Positions 9,867 through 18,520 of a DNA stretch of 64,000 bases are shown in pieces. The notes under the pieces were generated by a model. The model was not told where the DNA came from, ran no database searches, and saw nothing but the letters and a program-made list of their open reading frames with translations. Source of the DNA: Mesohalobacter salilacus (lineage in GTDB: Bacteria; Bacteroidota; Bacteroidia; Flavobacteriales; Flavobacteriaceae); NCBI GenBank assembly GCA_003931895.1, contig RRZV01000083.1, forward strand, positions 1 through 64,000, given 5' to 3'. How positions within the stretch are numbered: position 1 is the first letter of the stretch; each line of letters starts with the position of its first letter. The position numbers and the translations under genes are program-made.

Positions 9867-11494
9867 TGCCTGAAGAAAAAGACCATATTAATGATGTTTT
9901 TAGATACGATTCCAAATGGGATGATTTGTTAGACAACAAAAGGTTCATCAGTGAATTTTGCAGTGATGTTTTAGAAGATTACATCATATCTCAACGTTGG
10001 TATGGTGGTAAAGCCAGTGCCTTAAAATACATTGATATTGAAGATTTTTTTAAAATCGAAAACGAAAACGATTTATTCTACGGTGTTGTTTTAGAAGTTA
10101 ATTTTAAAGAAGCTTTTGTTCAAGAGTACTTTCTACCCATTGGTTTAGTCAAAGAAAAAGATTATGTCGATTATAATATTATTGCCAGAATTGATTTGAA
10201 TGGTGAACGTGGTTATTTGGTAGATGCCACACTTTTAGAATCGTTTAGAGCTCAAATTTTCAATAAAATCGTTGAAGGTGATAAGTATAAATACAATCAA
10301 GTTGAATACCGCCGTGGTCGAAAATGTGAAGACAATGCTTATGAAAGCTCAAAATTCTTAAACGCTGAACAAAGCAATACATCTATAGTTTTTAATGACA
10401 AATACATTTTAAAATTCTTCAGAAGAGTTTACACCGACCAAAATCCTGACTATGAGATAAGCAAATTCTTAACTAATAAAGGTTATTTCACAAATACCCC
10501 AGGTTATTCTGGCAGTATTACTTTAAGATTTAGTAATAAAAATATTATGACCTTAGCCTTGATGCAAGAACTTATACCTAATCAAGGCGATGCTTGGGAG
10601 TATTTTGTCAACAATATTGTAAAGTCATATTCAAAACTATCTGAAAACAAATGCAAAGTCAAAGATTTAAAAATAATAGAAAAATACAAACAAGTCGGTT
10701 TAGATGATATTGATCCTAAACTATTAAAATGGTTTGATAGAGCCATATTTGAAGACATTGAAAAATTAGCCCTAAGAACTGCTGAAATGCATATTTCTCT
10801 TGGTATGGAACGCATCAATGCCAGTTTTACACCAACGCCATACACATACGATTATACCGTTTGGCTCAAAAACCGATTGATGTATATGTTGGACAACCGT
10901 ATCAATCTGTTAGAAAACAACTTACATAAATTGGACGGTATGATGGTGGATATGGCTAAATACCTTTTAGAAAATAAAAAAGAAGTCAAAAAACGCTTTT
11001 TAGATTTTGATGAAAGTCAACTCAAAAGCGAACGTATTCGCGTACACGGCGACTATCACTTAGGTCAAGTCCTGGTTCAAAATCGAGATTTTTATATCAT
11101 CGATTTTGAAGGCGAACCCGAAAGTACCATTCGAGACCGAAAAGTAAAACAACCGCCACTCAAAGACGTTGCTGGCATGTTCAGGTCATTTAATTACGCC
11201 ATTTATGCCACTATTTTCAATAATCTTGACCAGTACAAACATTCTATCGATGATTTATTTCACAGTGCAGAAGTCGTCTATTCATATATGGTTGGCGTAT
11301 TTTTAAATACTTATATTCAAAAAGTTCAAAACAACAATTTAAACATTGGTTACATCAACGAGATTGAATTTTTATTAGAATATTGCTTACTTGAAAAAGC
11401 CATATATGAATTAGGTTATGAACTCAATGCCAGACCACGATGGTCCATAATTCCACTAAAAGGAATTGTAAATATTTTAAAAACAAAACAATAA
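9866..11494 (+). CDS. Maltokinase (Pep2/Mak type)
   Basis: The 542-residue protein carries an N-terminal cap domain (RWYGGKASALKYIDI, 44-58) and an aminoglycoside-phosphotransferase-like kinase fold with catalytic loop HGDYHLGQ (394-401) and Mg-binding IDFEGEP (412-418). These are hallmarks of maltokinase, which uses ATP to make maltose-1-phosphate, the GlgE donor. It is a stand-alone protein, not the TreS-Mak fusion seen in many bacteria. It overlaps glgE and glgB by one base at each end. Alternative: a kinase for another disaccharide, but the GlgE neighbour makes maltose the best guess. No TreS gene is next to it. Confidence 0.88.
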   Translation: MPEEKDHINDVFRYDSKWDDLLDNKRFISEFCSDVLEDYIISQRWYGGKASALKYIDIEDFFKIENENDLFYGVVLEVNFKEAFVQEYFLPIGLVKEKDYVDYNIIARIDLNGERGYLVDATLLESFRAQIFNKIVEGDKYKYNQVEYRRGRKCEDNAYESSKFLNAEQSNTSIVFNDKYILKFFRRVYTDQNPDYEISKFLTNKGYFTNTPGYSGSITLRFSNKNIMTLALMQELIPNQGDAWEYFVNNIVKSYSKLSENKCKVKDLKIIEKYKQVGLDDIDPKLLKWFDRAIFEDIEKLALRTAEMHISLGMERINASFTPTPYTYDYTVWLKNRLMYMLDNRINLLENNLHKLDGMMVDMAKYLLENKKEVKKRFLDFDESQLKSERIRVHGDYHLGQVLVQNRDFYIIDFEGEPESTIRDRKVKQPPLKDVAGMFRSFNYAIYATIFNNLDQYKHSIDDLFHSAEVVYSYMVGVFLNTYIQKVQNNNLNIGYINEIEFLLEYCLLEKAIYELGYELNARPRWSIIPLKGIVNILKTKQ

Positions 11495-13398
11495 TGAATA
11501 AAGTCAAAGTACACAGTTTATTTTCAGATTATGATATTGAACTTTTTAAATCCGGTAAACATTACAGGCTTTATGAAAAGTTAGGCTCTCACTTGATAAC
11601 AGTAGATGGAGTAGAAGGAACTTATTTTGCCGTTTGGGCACCGTCAGCTAAAAAAGTCTCCGTAATAGGCAACTTTAATTATTGGATTGAAGGCGAACAT
11701 CAACTCAATGTCCGATGGGACGAAAGCGGAATTTGGGAAGGCTTTATTCCAGGTGTAAAGCAAGGTGATATTTACAAATACAAAATCGTTTCTCACAACA
11801 ATGACATCAAAACTGAAAAAGCAGATCCGTTTGCTAAACGATGTGAACATCCGCCTAAAACCGCTTCTGTGGTTTGGAAGTTAAACAAAAAATGGAAAGA
11901 TGGCCAGTGGATGAAGAAGCGTAAATCAAAAAACGCTTTAAAATCAGCTTATTCAGTCTATGAAGTGCATCTCGGTTCGTGGAAAAAAATTGTTGAAGAA
12001 GACCGTAGTTTGAGTTATTTAGAATTAGCCGACGATTTGGTTAACCACGTTAAATCACTCAACTTTACTCACGTCGAGTTTATGCCCATTATGGAATATC
12101 CTTACGACCCGAGTTGGGGATATCAAATAACTGGCTATTTTGCACCAACTTCTCGGTTTGGTTATCCGGAAGAGTTTATGACTTTGGTAGAAAAATTTCA
12201 TCAAAATGATATTGGTGTTATTTTAGATTGGGTACCATCTCATTTTCCTGAAGATGCACACGGTCTCGGTTTTTTTGACGGGACGCATTTGTACGAACAT
12301 CCTGATAGGAGTAAAGGCTATCATCCAGATTGGAAATCCCTGATTTTTAACTATGGCAGAAATGAAGTCAAAGCTTTTTTAATTAGCAATGCTTTGTTTT
12401 GGTTAGATAAATATCATGTAGATGGTTTAAGAGTTGATGCTGTGGCTTCTATGCTGTATCTCGATTATTCGAGAGAAGAAGGCGAGTGGGAACCAAATAT
12501 TTACGGCGGAAATGAATATCTCGAAGCGGTTTCTTTTATAAAAGAATTTAATGAAGAAGTCTATAAAAATTATCCAGATGTTCAGACTATAGCCGAAGAA
12601 TCTACAAGCTATCCGCAAGTTTCGCGACCAACTTTTCTCGGCGGTCTTGGCTTTGGTATGAAATGGATGATGGGTTGGATGAACGATACTTTAGAATATT
12701 TTTCTAAAGAACCGATTTATAGAAAACACCACCAAAACGAACTCACTTTTAGTATGAATTATGCGTTTACTGAAAATTTTATGCTGCCTTTATCTCATGA
12801 TGAAGTCGTTTATGGCAAGCAGTCTTTAGTTAACAAAATGCCTGGGGATCAGTGGCAAAAATTTGCCAATTTAAGAGTGTTATTTGGCTATATGTTTACT
12901 CATCCTGGTGCCAATTTAATTTTTCAAGGAGCTGAATTTGGTCAATACGACGAATGGAATTTTCAAAATAGCCTGGATTGGCATTTATTAGAAAACAATC
13001 TCAATAAAGGGATTTTAGAACTAATCAAAAATCTCAATTCTTTATATAGGTCAGAATCTGCATTACACGACCAACAATTTATGCCTGAAGGTTTTGAATG
13101 GATTGATTACAATGATGCCGAAAATTCAGTCTTATCTTATATTAGAAAAGACAAAGATGACCATAAAGTCATTGTTGTTTGTAATTTTACACCAGTGCCA
13201 CGTGAAAATTATCGCATTGGTATTGAAGGTGTTAAGTCTTTAAGGCTTTTACTGAACTCTGACGATAAAATTTACGGTGGAACCAACCATTATAAAAACA
13301 ACAAACCTAAAGTTGAACAGGTAGAACATCACGCTAAAAGCACATCTGTCAAACTCGATTTACCACCCTTAGGATTTTTAATTTTTAAAGCCATTTAA
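11494..13398 (+). CDS. glgB: 1,4-alpha-glucan branching enzyme
   Basis: The 634-residue enzyme introduces alpha-1,6 branches into the linear glucan made by GlgE. It has an N-terminal CBM48 module (about 35-125, with YFAVWAPSAKKVSVIGNFN) and a GH13_9 barrel with DWVPSHFPEDAHGL (245-258), nucleophile D315 in DGLRVDAVASM, acid/base E368 in TIAEEST and D436 in LPLSHDEVVYGK. The relative spacing of the catalytic residues equals that of E. coli GlgB. The frame is open from 11440, but that start lies inside the maltokinase gene; ATG 11494 gives the family N-terminus (MNKVKVHSLFSDYDIELF) and a one-base TAATG coupling. Confidence 0.96.
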   Translation: MNKVKVHSLFSDYDIELFKSGKHYRLYEKLGSHLITVDGVEGTYFAVWAPSAKKVSVIGNFNYWIEGEHQLNVRWDESGIWEGFIPGVKQGDIYKYKIVSHNNDIKTEKADPFAKRCEHPPKTASVVWKLNKKWKDGQWMKKRKSKNALKSAYSVYEVHLGSWKKIVEEDRSLSYLELADDLVNHVKSLNFTHVEFMPIMEYPYDPSWGYQITGYFAPTSRFGYPEEFMTLVEKFHQNDIGVILDWVPSHFPEDAHGLGFFDGTHLYEHPDRSKGYHPDWKSLIFNYGRNEVKAFLISNALFWLDKYHVDGLRVDAVASMLYLDYSREEGEWEPNIYGGNEYLEAVSFIKEFNEEVYKNYPDVQTIAEESTSYPQVSRPTFLGGLGFGMKWMMGWMNDTLEYFSKEPIYRKHHQNELTFSMNYAFTENFMLPLSHDEVVYGKQSLVNKMPGDQWQKFANLRVLFGYMFTHPGANLIFQGAEFGQYDEWNFQNSLDWHLLENNLNKGILELIKNLNSLYRSESALHDQQFMPEGFEWIDYNDAENSVLSYIRKDKDDHKVIVVCNFTPVPRENYRIGIEGVKSLRLLLNSDDKIYGGTNHYKNNKPKVEQVEHHAKSTSVKLDLPPLGFLIFKAI

Positions 13399-13411
13399 AG
13401 AAACCAAATCT

Positions 13412-13419
13412 TATATTTG
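13412..13419 (+). promoter_or_regulatory. -7 box ahead of the GH31 gene
   Basis: TATATTTG is an exact match to TAnnTTTG, 29 bp before the GH31 ATG in the 50 bp gap after glgB. It suggests an internal promoter that can uncouple the alpha-glucosidase, membrane proteins and aroE from glgE. No clear -33 TTG was seen. Confidence 0.5.
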
Positions 13420-13448
13420 CCTTGCAAAAAAAATCAATCACTTAAACT

Positions 13449-15860
13449 ATGATTACAAACACCGAGTTGCGTGAATTAGGAAATCAGTTTCCTAATGAAG
13501 TTATTTCTTTTAAACAAAATGTAGATAAATTATATTTCAAAACCAAAAACAATGTTGTTTTAGAACTCAGTGTTTTAAGAGACAGTGTTTTAAGATTTAG
13601 ATATGGTACAAGAGGACAATTAGAAGACGATTTTTCTTATGCCATTTCTGATAAAAATATAAAAGGTTACAACAAGCTTGAAGTCTCTGAAGATGTGGAT
13701 AATTATATTATAACCACTTCAAAATTGGTTTGTAAAATAGAAAAGAAAAGTCTTCAAAAGAAAATATACGATATCAAAGGTCAACTCATTAACGAAGATG
13801 AATTAGGCTTTCACTACGAGGAATTTTACGACAGAGGCGGAAACGTAGTCAAAATGAGTAAATGGACGCAAGAAAAAGAAGCCTTTTATGGTATGGGCGA
13901 CAAGCCAATGCATTCTAACTTAAGAGGTAAACGTGTTCAAAACTGGCCAACAGATGAATATGCATTTGCTAAAGACAAAGACCCGATTTATAAAGCAGTA
14001 CCGTTTTATATTGGTTTACATCATCAACAAGCCTATGGTGTTTTTTTCGATAACTCTTTTAGAACATTTTTTGATTTTTGTCACGAACGCCATAACATCA
14101 CAAGTTTTTGGGCTCAAGGTGGCGAGATGAATTACTATTTCATTTATGGACCAAAAATGGAAAACGTTGTAAGCAACTACACCAATTTAACTGGTCAAGC
14201 TGAATTGCCGCCTTTGTGGGCTTTAGGTTATCACCAATGTAAGTGGAGTTACTATCCTGAAAGTCGATTTAGAGAAGTGGCCAAAAAATTCAGAGAACTA
14301 AAAATTCCTTGCGACGGGATTTATCTCGATATCGATTATATGGAAGGTTTTAGATGTTTTACTTGGAATAAAGAATATTTTCCAGACCCCAAAAAAATGG
14401 TCAAAGAGTTAGCAGATGATGGTTTTAAAACTATCGTAATTATTGATCCAGGTATTAAAATTGACGATGAATACGAAATCTATAAACAAGGTATAGAAAA
14501 AGACTATTTCTGCAAACGCGCTGATGGACCACATATGATTGGTAAAGTTTGGCCAGGCGAATGTTGTTTTCCCGACTTCACAAAACCTGAGGTCAGAGAT
14601 TGGTGGGCCGATTTATATAAGGAGTTAATTGGTGATATTGGTGTCAAAGGGGTTTGGAACGACATGAACGAACCTGCTGTGATGGAAGTGCCTAATAAAA
14701 CTTTTCCTGATGATGTCCGACATGATTACGACGGACATCCTTGTAGCCATAGAAAAGCCCACAACGTTTACGGTACACAAATGGCACGAGCCACATATGA
14801 AGGCGTTAAAAAATACGGTTATCCTAAAAGACCATTTGTCATTACACGCTCAGCTTATAGTGGCGCTCAACGTTATGGCACATCTTGGACAGGAGATAAT
14901 GTCGCCACTTGGGAACACTTGTGGATTGCTAATGTGCAAGTTCAACGCATGAATTTATCAGGAATGGCCTTTACAGGCTCAGATATTGGTGGTTTTGCTG
15001 AACAGCCCAATAGCGAATTGTTTGTCAGATGGATACAACTTGGTGTATTTCATCCGTTTTGCAGAACGCACTCCAGTGGTCATCACGGCGATCAAGAACC
15101 GTGGACGTTTGATGATGAAGTGACTGACATTACCAGAAAATTCATAGAGCTTCGTTATACGCTTTTACCTTATTTATACACAGCGTTTTATCAATATTCT
15201 ACTGAAGGACTTCCTATTGTAAAACCCTTAGTTTACTTTGATCAAAATGATCCGCAAACGCATTTTAGAACGGATGAATTTATCTTTGGAAACAAAATTT
15301 TAGTTTGCCCAATTTTAGAACCAAATTCCAAAGGACGACGAATGTATTTCCCAAGAGGTGAGTGGTACAACTTCTGGGATAATACCTGCTTTAGTGGTGG
15401 TAAAGAGATGTGGGTTGATGCTGATATGGATAGCCTTCCTGTGTATGTTAAAGCTGGTGCTATCATACCGAGGTATCCTGTTCAACAATATGTTGGTGAA
15501 CTTGAAATTACCGAATTAAAGCTTGATGTGTATTTTAAACATGGTGAAGAAATATCACATGTTTATGAAGACGCTCAAGATGGCTACGATTACCAAAAAG
15601 GTCGATACAGCTATAGAAACTTTAAATTGACCGGTAAGAAAGATGATTTTATTATCACTCAGCACAAACTCGGAAAGTACAACACCGAATACGATTATTT
15701 TAAAATTAATTTGATTGGTTTGCCATTTGATATTTTTGAAATTGAAATAGATAACGTCAAAGTAAGTTTAGATGAATTGGAGTTTGATGACACGAAAACC
15801 AATTTCAAAATCACCAAAGATTTTTCTGAAATTCATATTAAATCCAACAATGACCGATAG
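13449..15860 (+). CDS. GH31 alpha-glucosidase
   Basis: The 803-residue protein has the family 31 layout: N-terminal beta-sandwich (1-245), catalytic barrel (250-570) and C-terminal beta domains. The nucleophile is D405 in GVWNDMNEPAVM and the acid/base is D483 in TSWTGDNVATWEH; IYLDIDYMEGF (291-301) supplies the substrate-binding Asp. There is no signal peptide, so it acts in the cytoplasm, where it probably releases glucose from maltose, maltodextrins or isomalto-linkages of the glucan made by the upstream enzymes. The last 11 bp overlap the next gene. A 4-alpha-glucanotransferase activity cannot be excluded from sequence alone. Confidence 0.93.
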   Translation: MITNTELRELGNQFPNEVISFKQNVDKLYFKTKNNVVLELSVLRDSVLRFRYGTRGQLEDDFSYAISDKNIKGYNKLEVSEDVDNYIITTSKLVCKIEKKSLQKKIYDIKGQLINEDELGFHYEEFYDRGGNVVKMSKWTQEKEAFYGMGDKPMHSNLRGKRVQNWPTDEYAFAKDKDPIYKAVPFYIGLHHQQAYGVFFDNSFRTFFDFCHERHNITSFWAQGGEMNYYFIYGPKMENVVSNYTNLTGQAELPPLWALGYHQCKWSYYPESRFREVAKKFRELKIPCDGIYLDIDYMEGFRCFTWNKEYFPDPKKMVKELADDGFKTIVIIDPGIKIDDEYEIYKQGIEKDYFCKRADGPHMIGKVWPGECCFPDFTKPEVRDWWADLYKELIGDIGVKGVWNDMNEPAVMEVPNKTFPDDVRHDYDGHPCSHRKAHNVYGTQMARATYEGVKKYGYPKRPFVITRSAYSGAQRYGTSWTGDNVATWEHLWIANVQVQRMNLSGMAFTGSDIGGFAEQPNSELFVRWIQLGVFHPFCRTHSSGHHGDQEPWTFDDEVTDITRKFIELRYTLLPYLYTAFYQYSTEGLPIVKPLVYFDQNDPQTHFRTDEFIFGNKILVCPILEPNSKGRRMYFPRGEWYNFWDNTCFSGGKEMWVDADMDSLPVYVKAGAIIPRYPVQQYVGELEITELKLDVYFKHGEEISHVYEDAQDGYDYQKGRYSYRNFKLTGKKDDFIITQHKLGKYNTEYDYFKINLIGLPFDIFEIEIDNVKVSLDELEFDDTKTNFKITKDFSEIHIKSNNDR

Positions 15861-16770
15861 AAAGTTTAAAGATTACGTTTTGGTTTCATTTAAAGGAATG
15901 GCCATGGGCGCGGCTGATGTTGTGCCAGGTGTTTCTGGAGGAACAATTGCTTTTATCACAGGGATTTACGAGGAATTAGTCACCACCATTAGTAATGTTG
16001 ATTTTAGCTTGTTAAAAACTTGGAAACAACACGGATTTTTAGCCATGTGGAAACAGCTTAACGGGGCTTTTTTGTTGTCATTAATTATCGGAATTGGGAT
16101 TAGTGTTTTGTCATTGATGAAATTGATGAAATATCTGTTAGAAACCCATCCAGTGATGGTTTGGTCATTTTTCTTTGGATTAGTTTTAGCCAGTGTATGG
16201 TATATTGGTAAGCAAATCCCCAAATGGAAATTAAGCTATATCATAGGCTTAATCTTAGCTTCTGTTGTTGCTTACTTTATTACCACCTTGACGCCAGCTG
16301 GTGAAACACAAAGCTTGTTGTATTTGTTTTTTTGTGGAGCTTTAGCCATTTGTGCTATGATTTTGCCCGGAATCTCAGGGGCTTTTATTTTAGTTTTACT
16401 CGGAGCGTATAAACAAATTTTAGAAGCAGTCAGTAATTTAGATATTAAAACTGTGGCTGTAGTTGGTTTAGGTGCTATTGTAGGTTTGTTGTCATTTTCT
16501 CGACTTTTAAAATGGCTGTTTCAACGCTATGAAAATTTGACTTTAGCCATTTTAACAGGTTTTATTATTGGGTCATTAAATAAGATTTGGCCGTGGAAAA
16601 ACATTATAGACTCAGAAATTATCCGGGGTAAAGAAGTGATTTTAAGTCAAAAATCGGTTTGGCCTAATGCTTTTGAAGGCAACCCACATTTGATTTCTGC
16701 AATATTTTTAGCAATTTTAGGTTTTGCTTTAATTCTTATTTTGGAAAAATGGTCTAATAAGAAAGCTTAA
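15850..16770 (+). CDS. DUF368 / PopT-type polyprenyl-phosphate transporter, copy 1
   Basis: The 306-residue polytopic membrane protein carries the family signature KGMAMGAADVVPGVSGG near its N-terminus and a second related element, ICAMILPGISGAF, about 160 residues later, giving an internal repeat. DUF368 proteins have recently been linked to recycling of undecaprenyl phosphate across the inner membrane. The frame is open further upstream (15772), but ATG 15850 gives the usual start just before the signature; it overlaps the GH31 gene by 11 bp. A paralogue follows after 2 bp. Assignment to C55-P transport rests on family knowledge; the substrate here is inferred. Confidence 0.85.
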   Translation: MTDRKFKDYVLVSFKGMAMGAADVVPGVSGGTIAFITGIYEELVTTISNVDFSLLKTWKQHGFLAMWKQLNGAFLLSLIIGIGISVLSLMKLMKYLLETHPVMVWSFFFGLVLASVWYIGKQIPKWKLSYIIGLILASVVAYFITTLTPAGETQSLLYLFFCGALAICAMILPGISGAFILVLLGAYKQILEAVSNLDIKTVAVVGLGAIVGLLSFSRLLKWLFQRYENLTLAILTGFIIGSLNKIWPWKNIIDSEIIRGKEVILSQKSVWPNAFEGNPHLISAIFLAILGFALILILEKWSNKKA

Positions 16771-16772
16771 GT

Positions 16773-17798
16773 ATGGAAGCTACCCGAACTTTTACAGATA
16801 AAATACTACTGGTTGTAAAAGGAATTGCTATGGGCGCAGCCAATAAAGTTCCTGGCGTTTCTGGAGGTGTTGTGGCTTTTGTGGCTGGGTTTTACGAAGA
16901 GTTTATTTATTCCTTGCAAAAGTTTAATACTAAAGCTTTGCTGTTGATTGTAAATGGAAGATTTAGAAGTTTTCTTCAGTACATCAACTACAAATTTATC
17001 TGTTTGCTGATTTTAGGTATGATCATCAGCTATTTCAGCGTTTCTAAAATTTTAGACTACCTCATACTAAAATTTGAAATTTACGTTTGGGCGACGTTTT
17101 TTGGAATGATTTTAGGTTCAATTTATTACCTGAGTAAAGACTTTAATTTAAAATCTAAATCCCAAATATTATTCATGACCTTAGGAGCTGTCTGTGGTCT
17201 GTTGATTAGCATCCTAGATCCTGCAACACAAAATGACAACCTTTGGTTTGTGCTGTTGTGTGGATTTGTCAGCGTTTCTGGCATGACTTTACCGGGTTTA
17301 TCAGGCTCGTTCTTGCTTATTTTGATGGGCAATTATGTGCTACTTTTAGTCGATTCTGTGAATGCTCTTTACGATACTATTGCTGAAATTGTTCAATGGG
17401 ATTTTAGTTTTACGGACAATACACAACGTCTTCATTTACTCAAAATTCTCGGGGTGTTTACAGCGGGTTCAATTTTAGGCTTAGTAAGTATTTCTCACGT
17501 ATTAGGTTATGTTTTAAAGCGATTTAGAGACATTACTTTTGCCACAATCATTGGATTTATCACAGGAAGTTTGGGCGTAGTTTGGCCGTGGAAAGAAAAA
17601 ATACTTGACAGAAATAATGCTGGTGAAATTTTGTATGATTCAAATAATCAACCTATTATAAAAAATTATAGACGCTTTTGGCCAGACTTTGATACCTCAT
17701 CTACTTATATGGCTATTTTTTTTATATTGATAGGTGTTTCTATTATATTATTTTTAGTTTGGTACGACAAACGCAACAAAACAAAACGCCATGCATAA
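16773..17798 (+). CDS. DUF368 / PopT-type polyprenyl-phosphate transporter, copy 2
   Basis: The 341-residue paralogue has the same paired signatures, KGIAMGAANKVPGVSGG at residues 15-31 and VSGMTLPGLSGSFLL in the second half. It differs from copy 1 in having N in place of the D of GAAD, and a longer C-terminus with a basic tail. It is packed 2 bp after copy 1 and overlaps aroE by 8 bp. The tandem arrangement suggests either a heteromer or duplication with divergence. Function as in copy 1 is inferred from the family. Confidence 0.85.
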   Translation: MEATRTFTDKILLVVKGIAMGAANKVPGVSGGVVAFVAGFYEEFIYSLQKFNTKALLLIVNGRFRSFLQYINYKFICLLILGMIISYFSVSKILDYLILKFEIYVWATFFGMILGSIYYLSKDFNLKSKSQILFMTLGAVCGLLISILDPATQNDNLWFVLLCGFVSVSGMTLPGLSGSFLLILMGNYVLLLVDSVNALYDTIAEIVQWDFSFTDNTQRLHLLKILGVFTAGSILGLVSISHVLGYVLKRFRDITFATIIGFITGSLGVVWPWKEKILDRNNAGEILYDSNNQPIIKNYRRFWPDFDTSSTYMAIFFILIGVSIILFLVWYDKRNKTKRHA

Positions 17799-18519
17799 AT
17801 ACGGTTTAATTGGAAAACATATTGATTACTCTTTTTCAAAAACTTACTTTAATCAAAAGTTTAAAGACTTAAATATCAATGCCGTTTATGAGAATTTTGA
17901 TATCGATAATATTTTAAAAATCAAAACCGTATTAAATCGAGAGAAAAATTTAAAAGGTTTAAATGTGACTATACCTTACAAAGAAAGTGTAATTGAATTT
18001 TTAGATGAATTAGATAAAACCGCTAAAGCTGTTGGTGCAGTTAACACCATTAAAATTGTTAACAATAAATTATATGGCTATAATACTGATGTTTACGGGT
18101 TTATGACGTCGTTGTTTCCTTTGTTGGAGAAACACCACCAAAAAGCCTTAGTATTAGGTACTGGCGGTGCATCTAAAGCTATTTGCCACGCTTTAAAATC
18201 TTTTGATATTGCCTATAAATTAGTATCAAGACAGCCCGAATCAAACCAAATAACCTACGCTGATATCAATGAGAAAACAATAAATTCTCACCATCTTATC
18301 ATTAACTGTACACCACTTGGCACATACCCTAATATAGAAGAGTCGCCAGATATTCCTTATCAATATTTAACTTCAAAGCACTTATTGTACGATTTGGTTT
18401 ACAATCCTAAGGTCAGTACATTTTTAGCCCAAGGCAAAGCGCAAAAGACAAAGATTTGTAACGGCTATGATATGCTGAAATTTCAAGCTGAAAAGGCTTG
18501 GGAAATATGGAATAACTAA
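17791..18519 (+). CDS. aroE: Shikimate dehydrogenase (NADP+)
   Basis: The 242-residue enzyme reduces 3-dehydroshikimate in aromatic amino acid synthesis. The shikimate site is seen in DYSFSKTYF (near residue 11) and in NVTIPYKE, with the catalytic Lys; the nucleotide-binding loop is LGTGGASKA; later NCTPLGTYP and LVYNP complete the family pattern. It is somewhat shorter than E. coli AroE (272), as is common in this phylum. It is the last gene of the operon and ends one base before the stop codon of the convergent symporter gene, with no visible terminator. Confidence 0.94.
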   Translation: MHKYGLIGKHIDYSFSKTYFNQKFKDLNINAVYENFDIDNILKIKTVLNREKNLKGLNVTIPYKESVIEFLDELDKTAKAVGAVNTIKIVNNKLYGYNTDVYGFMTSLFPLLEKHHQKALVLGTGGASKAICHALKSFDIAYKLVSRQPESNQITYADINEKTINSHHLIINCTPLGTYPNIEESPDIPYQYLTSKHLLYDLVYNPKVSTFLAQGKAQKTKICNGYDMLKFQAEKAWEIWNN

Positions 18520-18520
18520 T

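Noticed and set aside
13933-14130. Plus-strand frame inside the GH31 gene
   Set aside because: Out-of-frame shadow of the catalytic domain.
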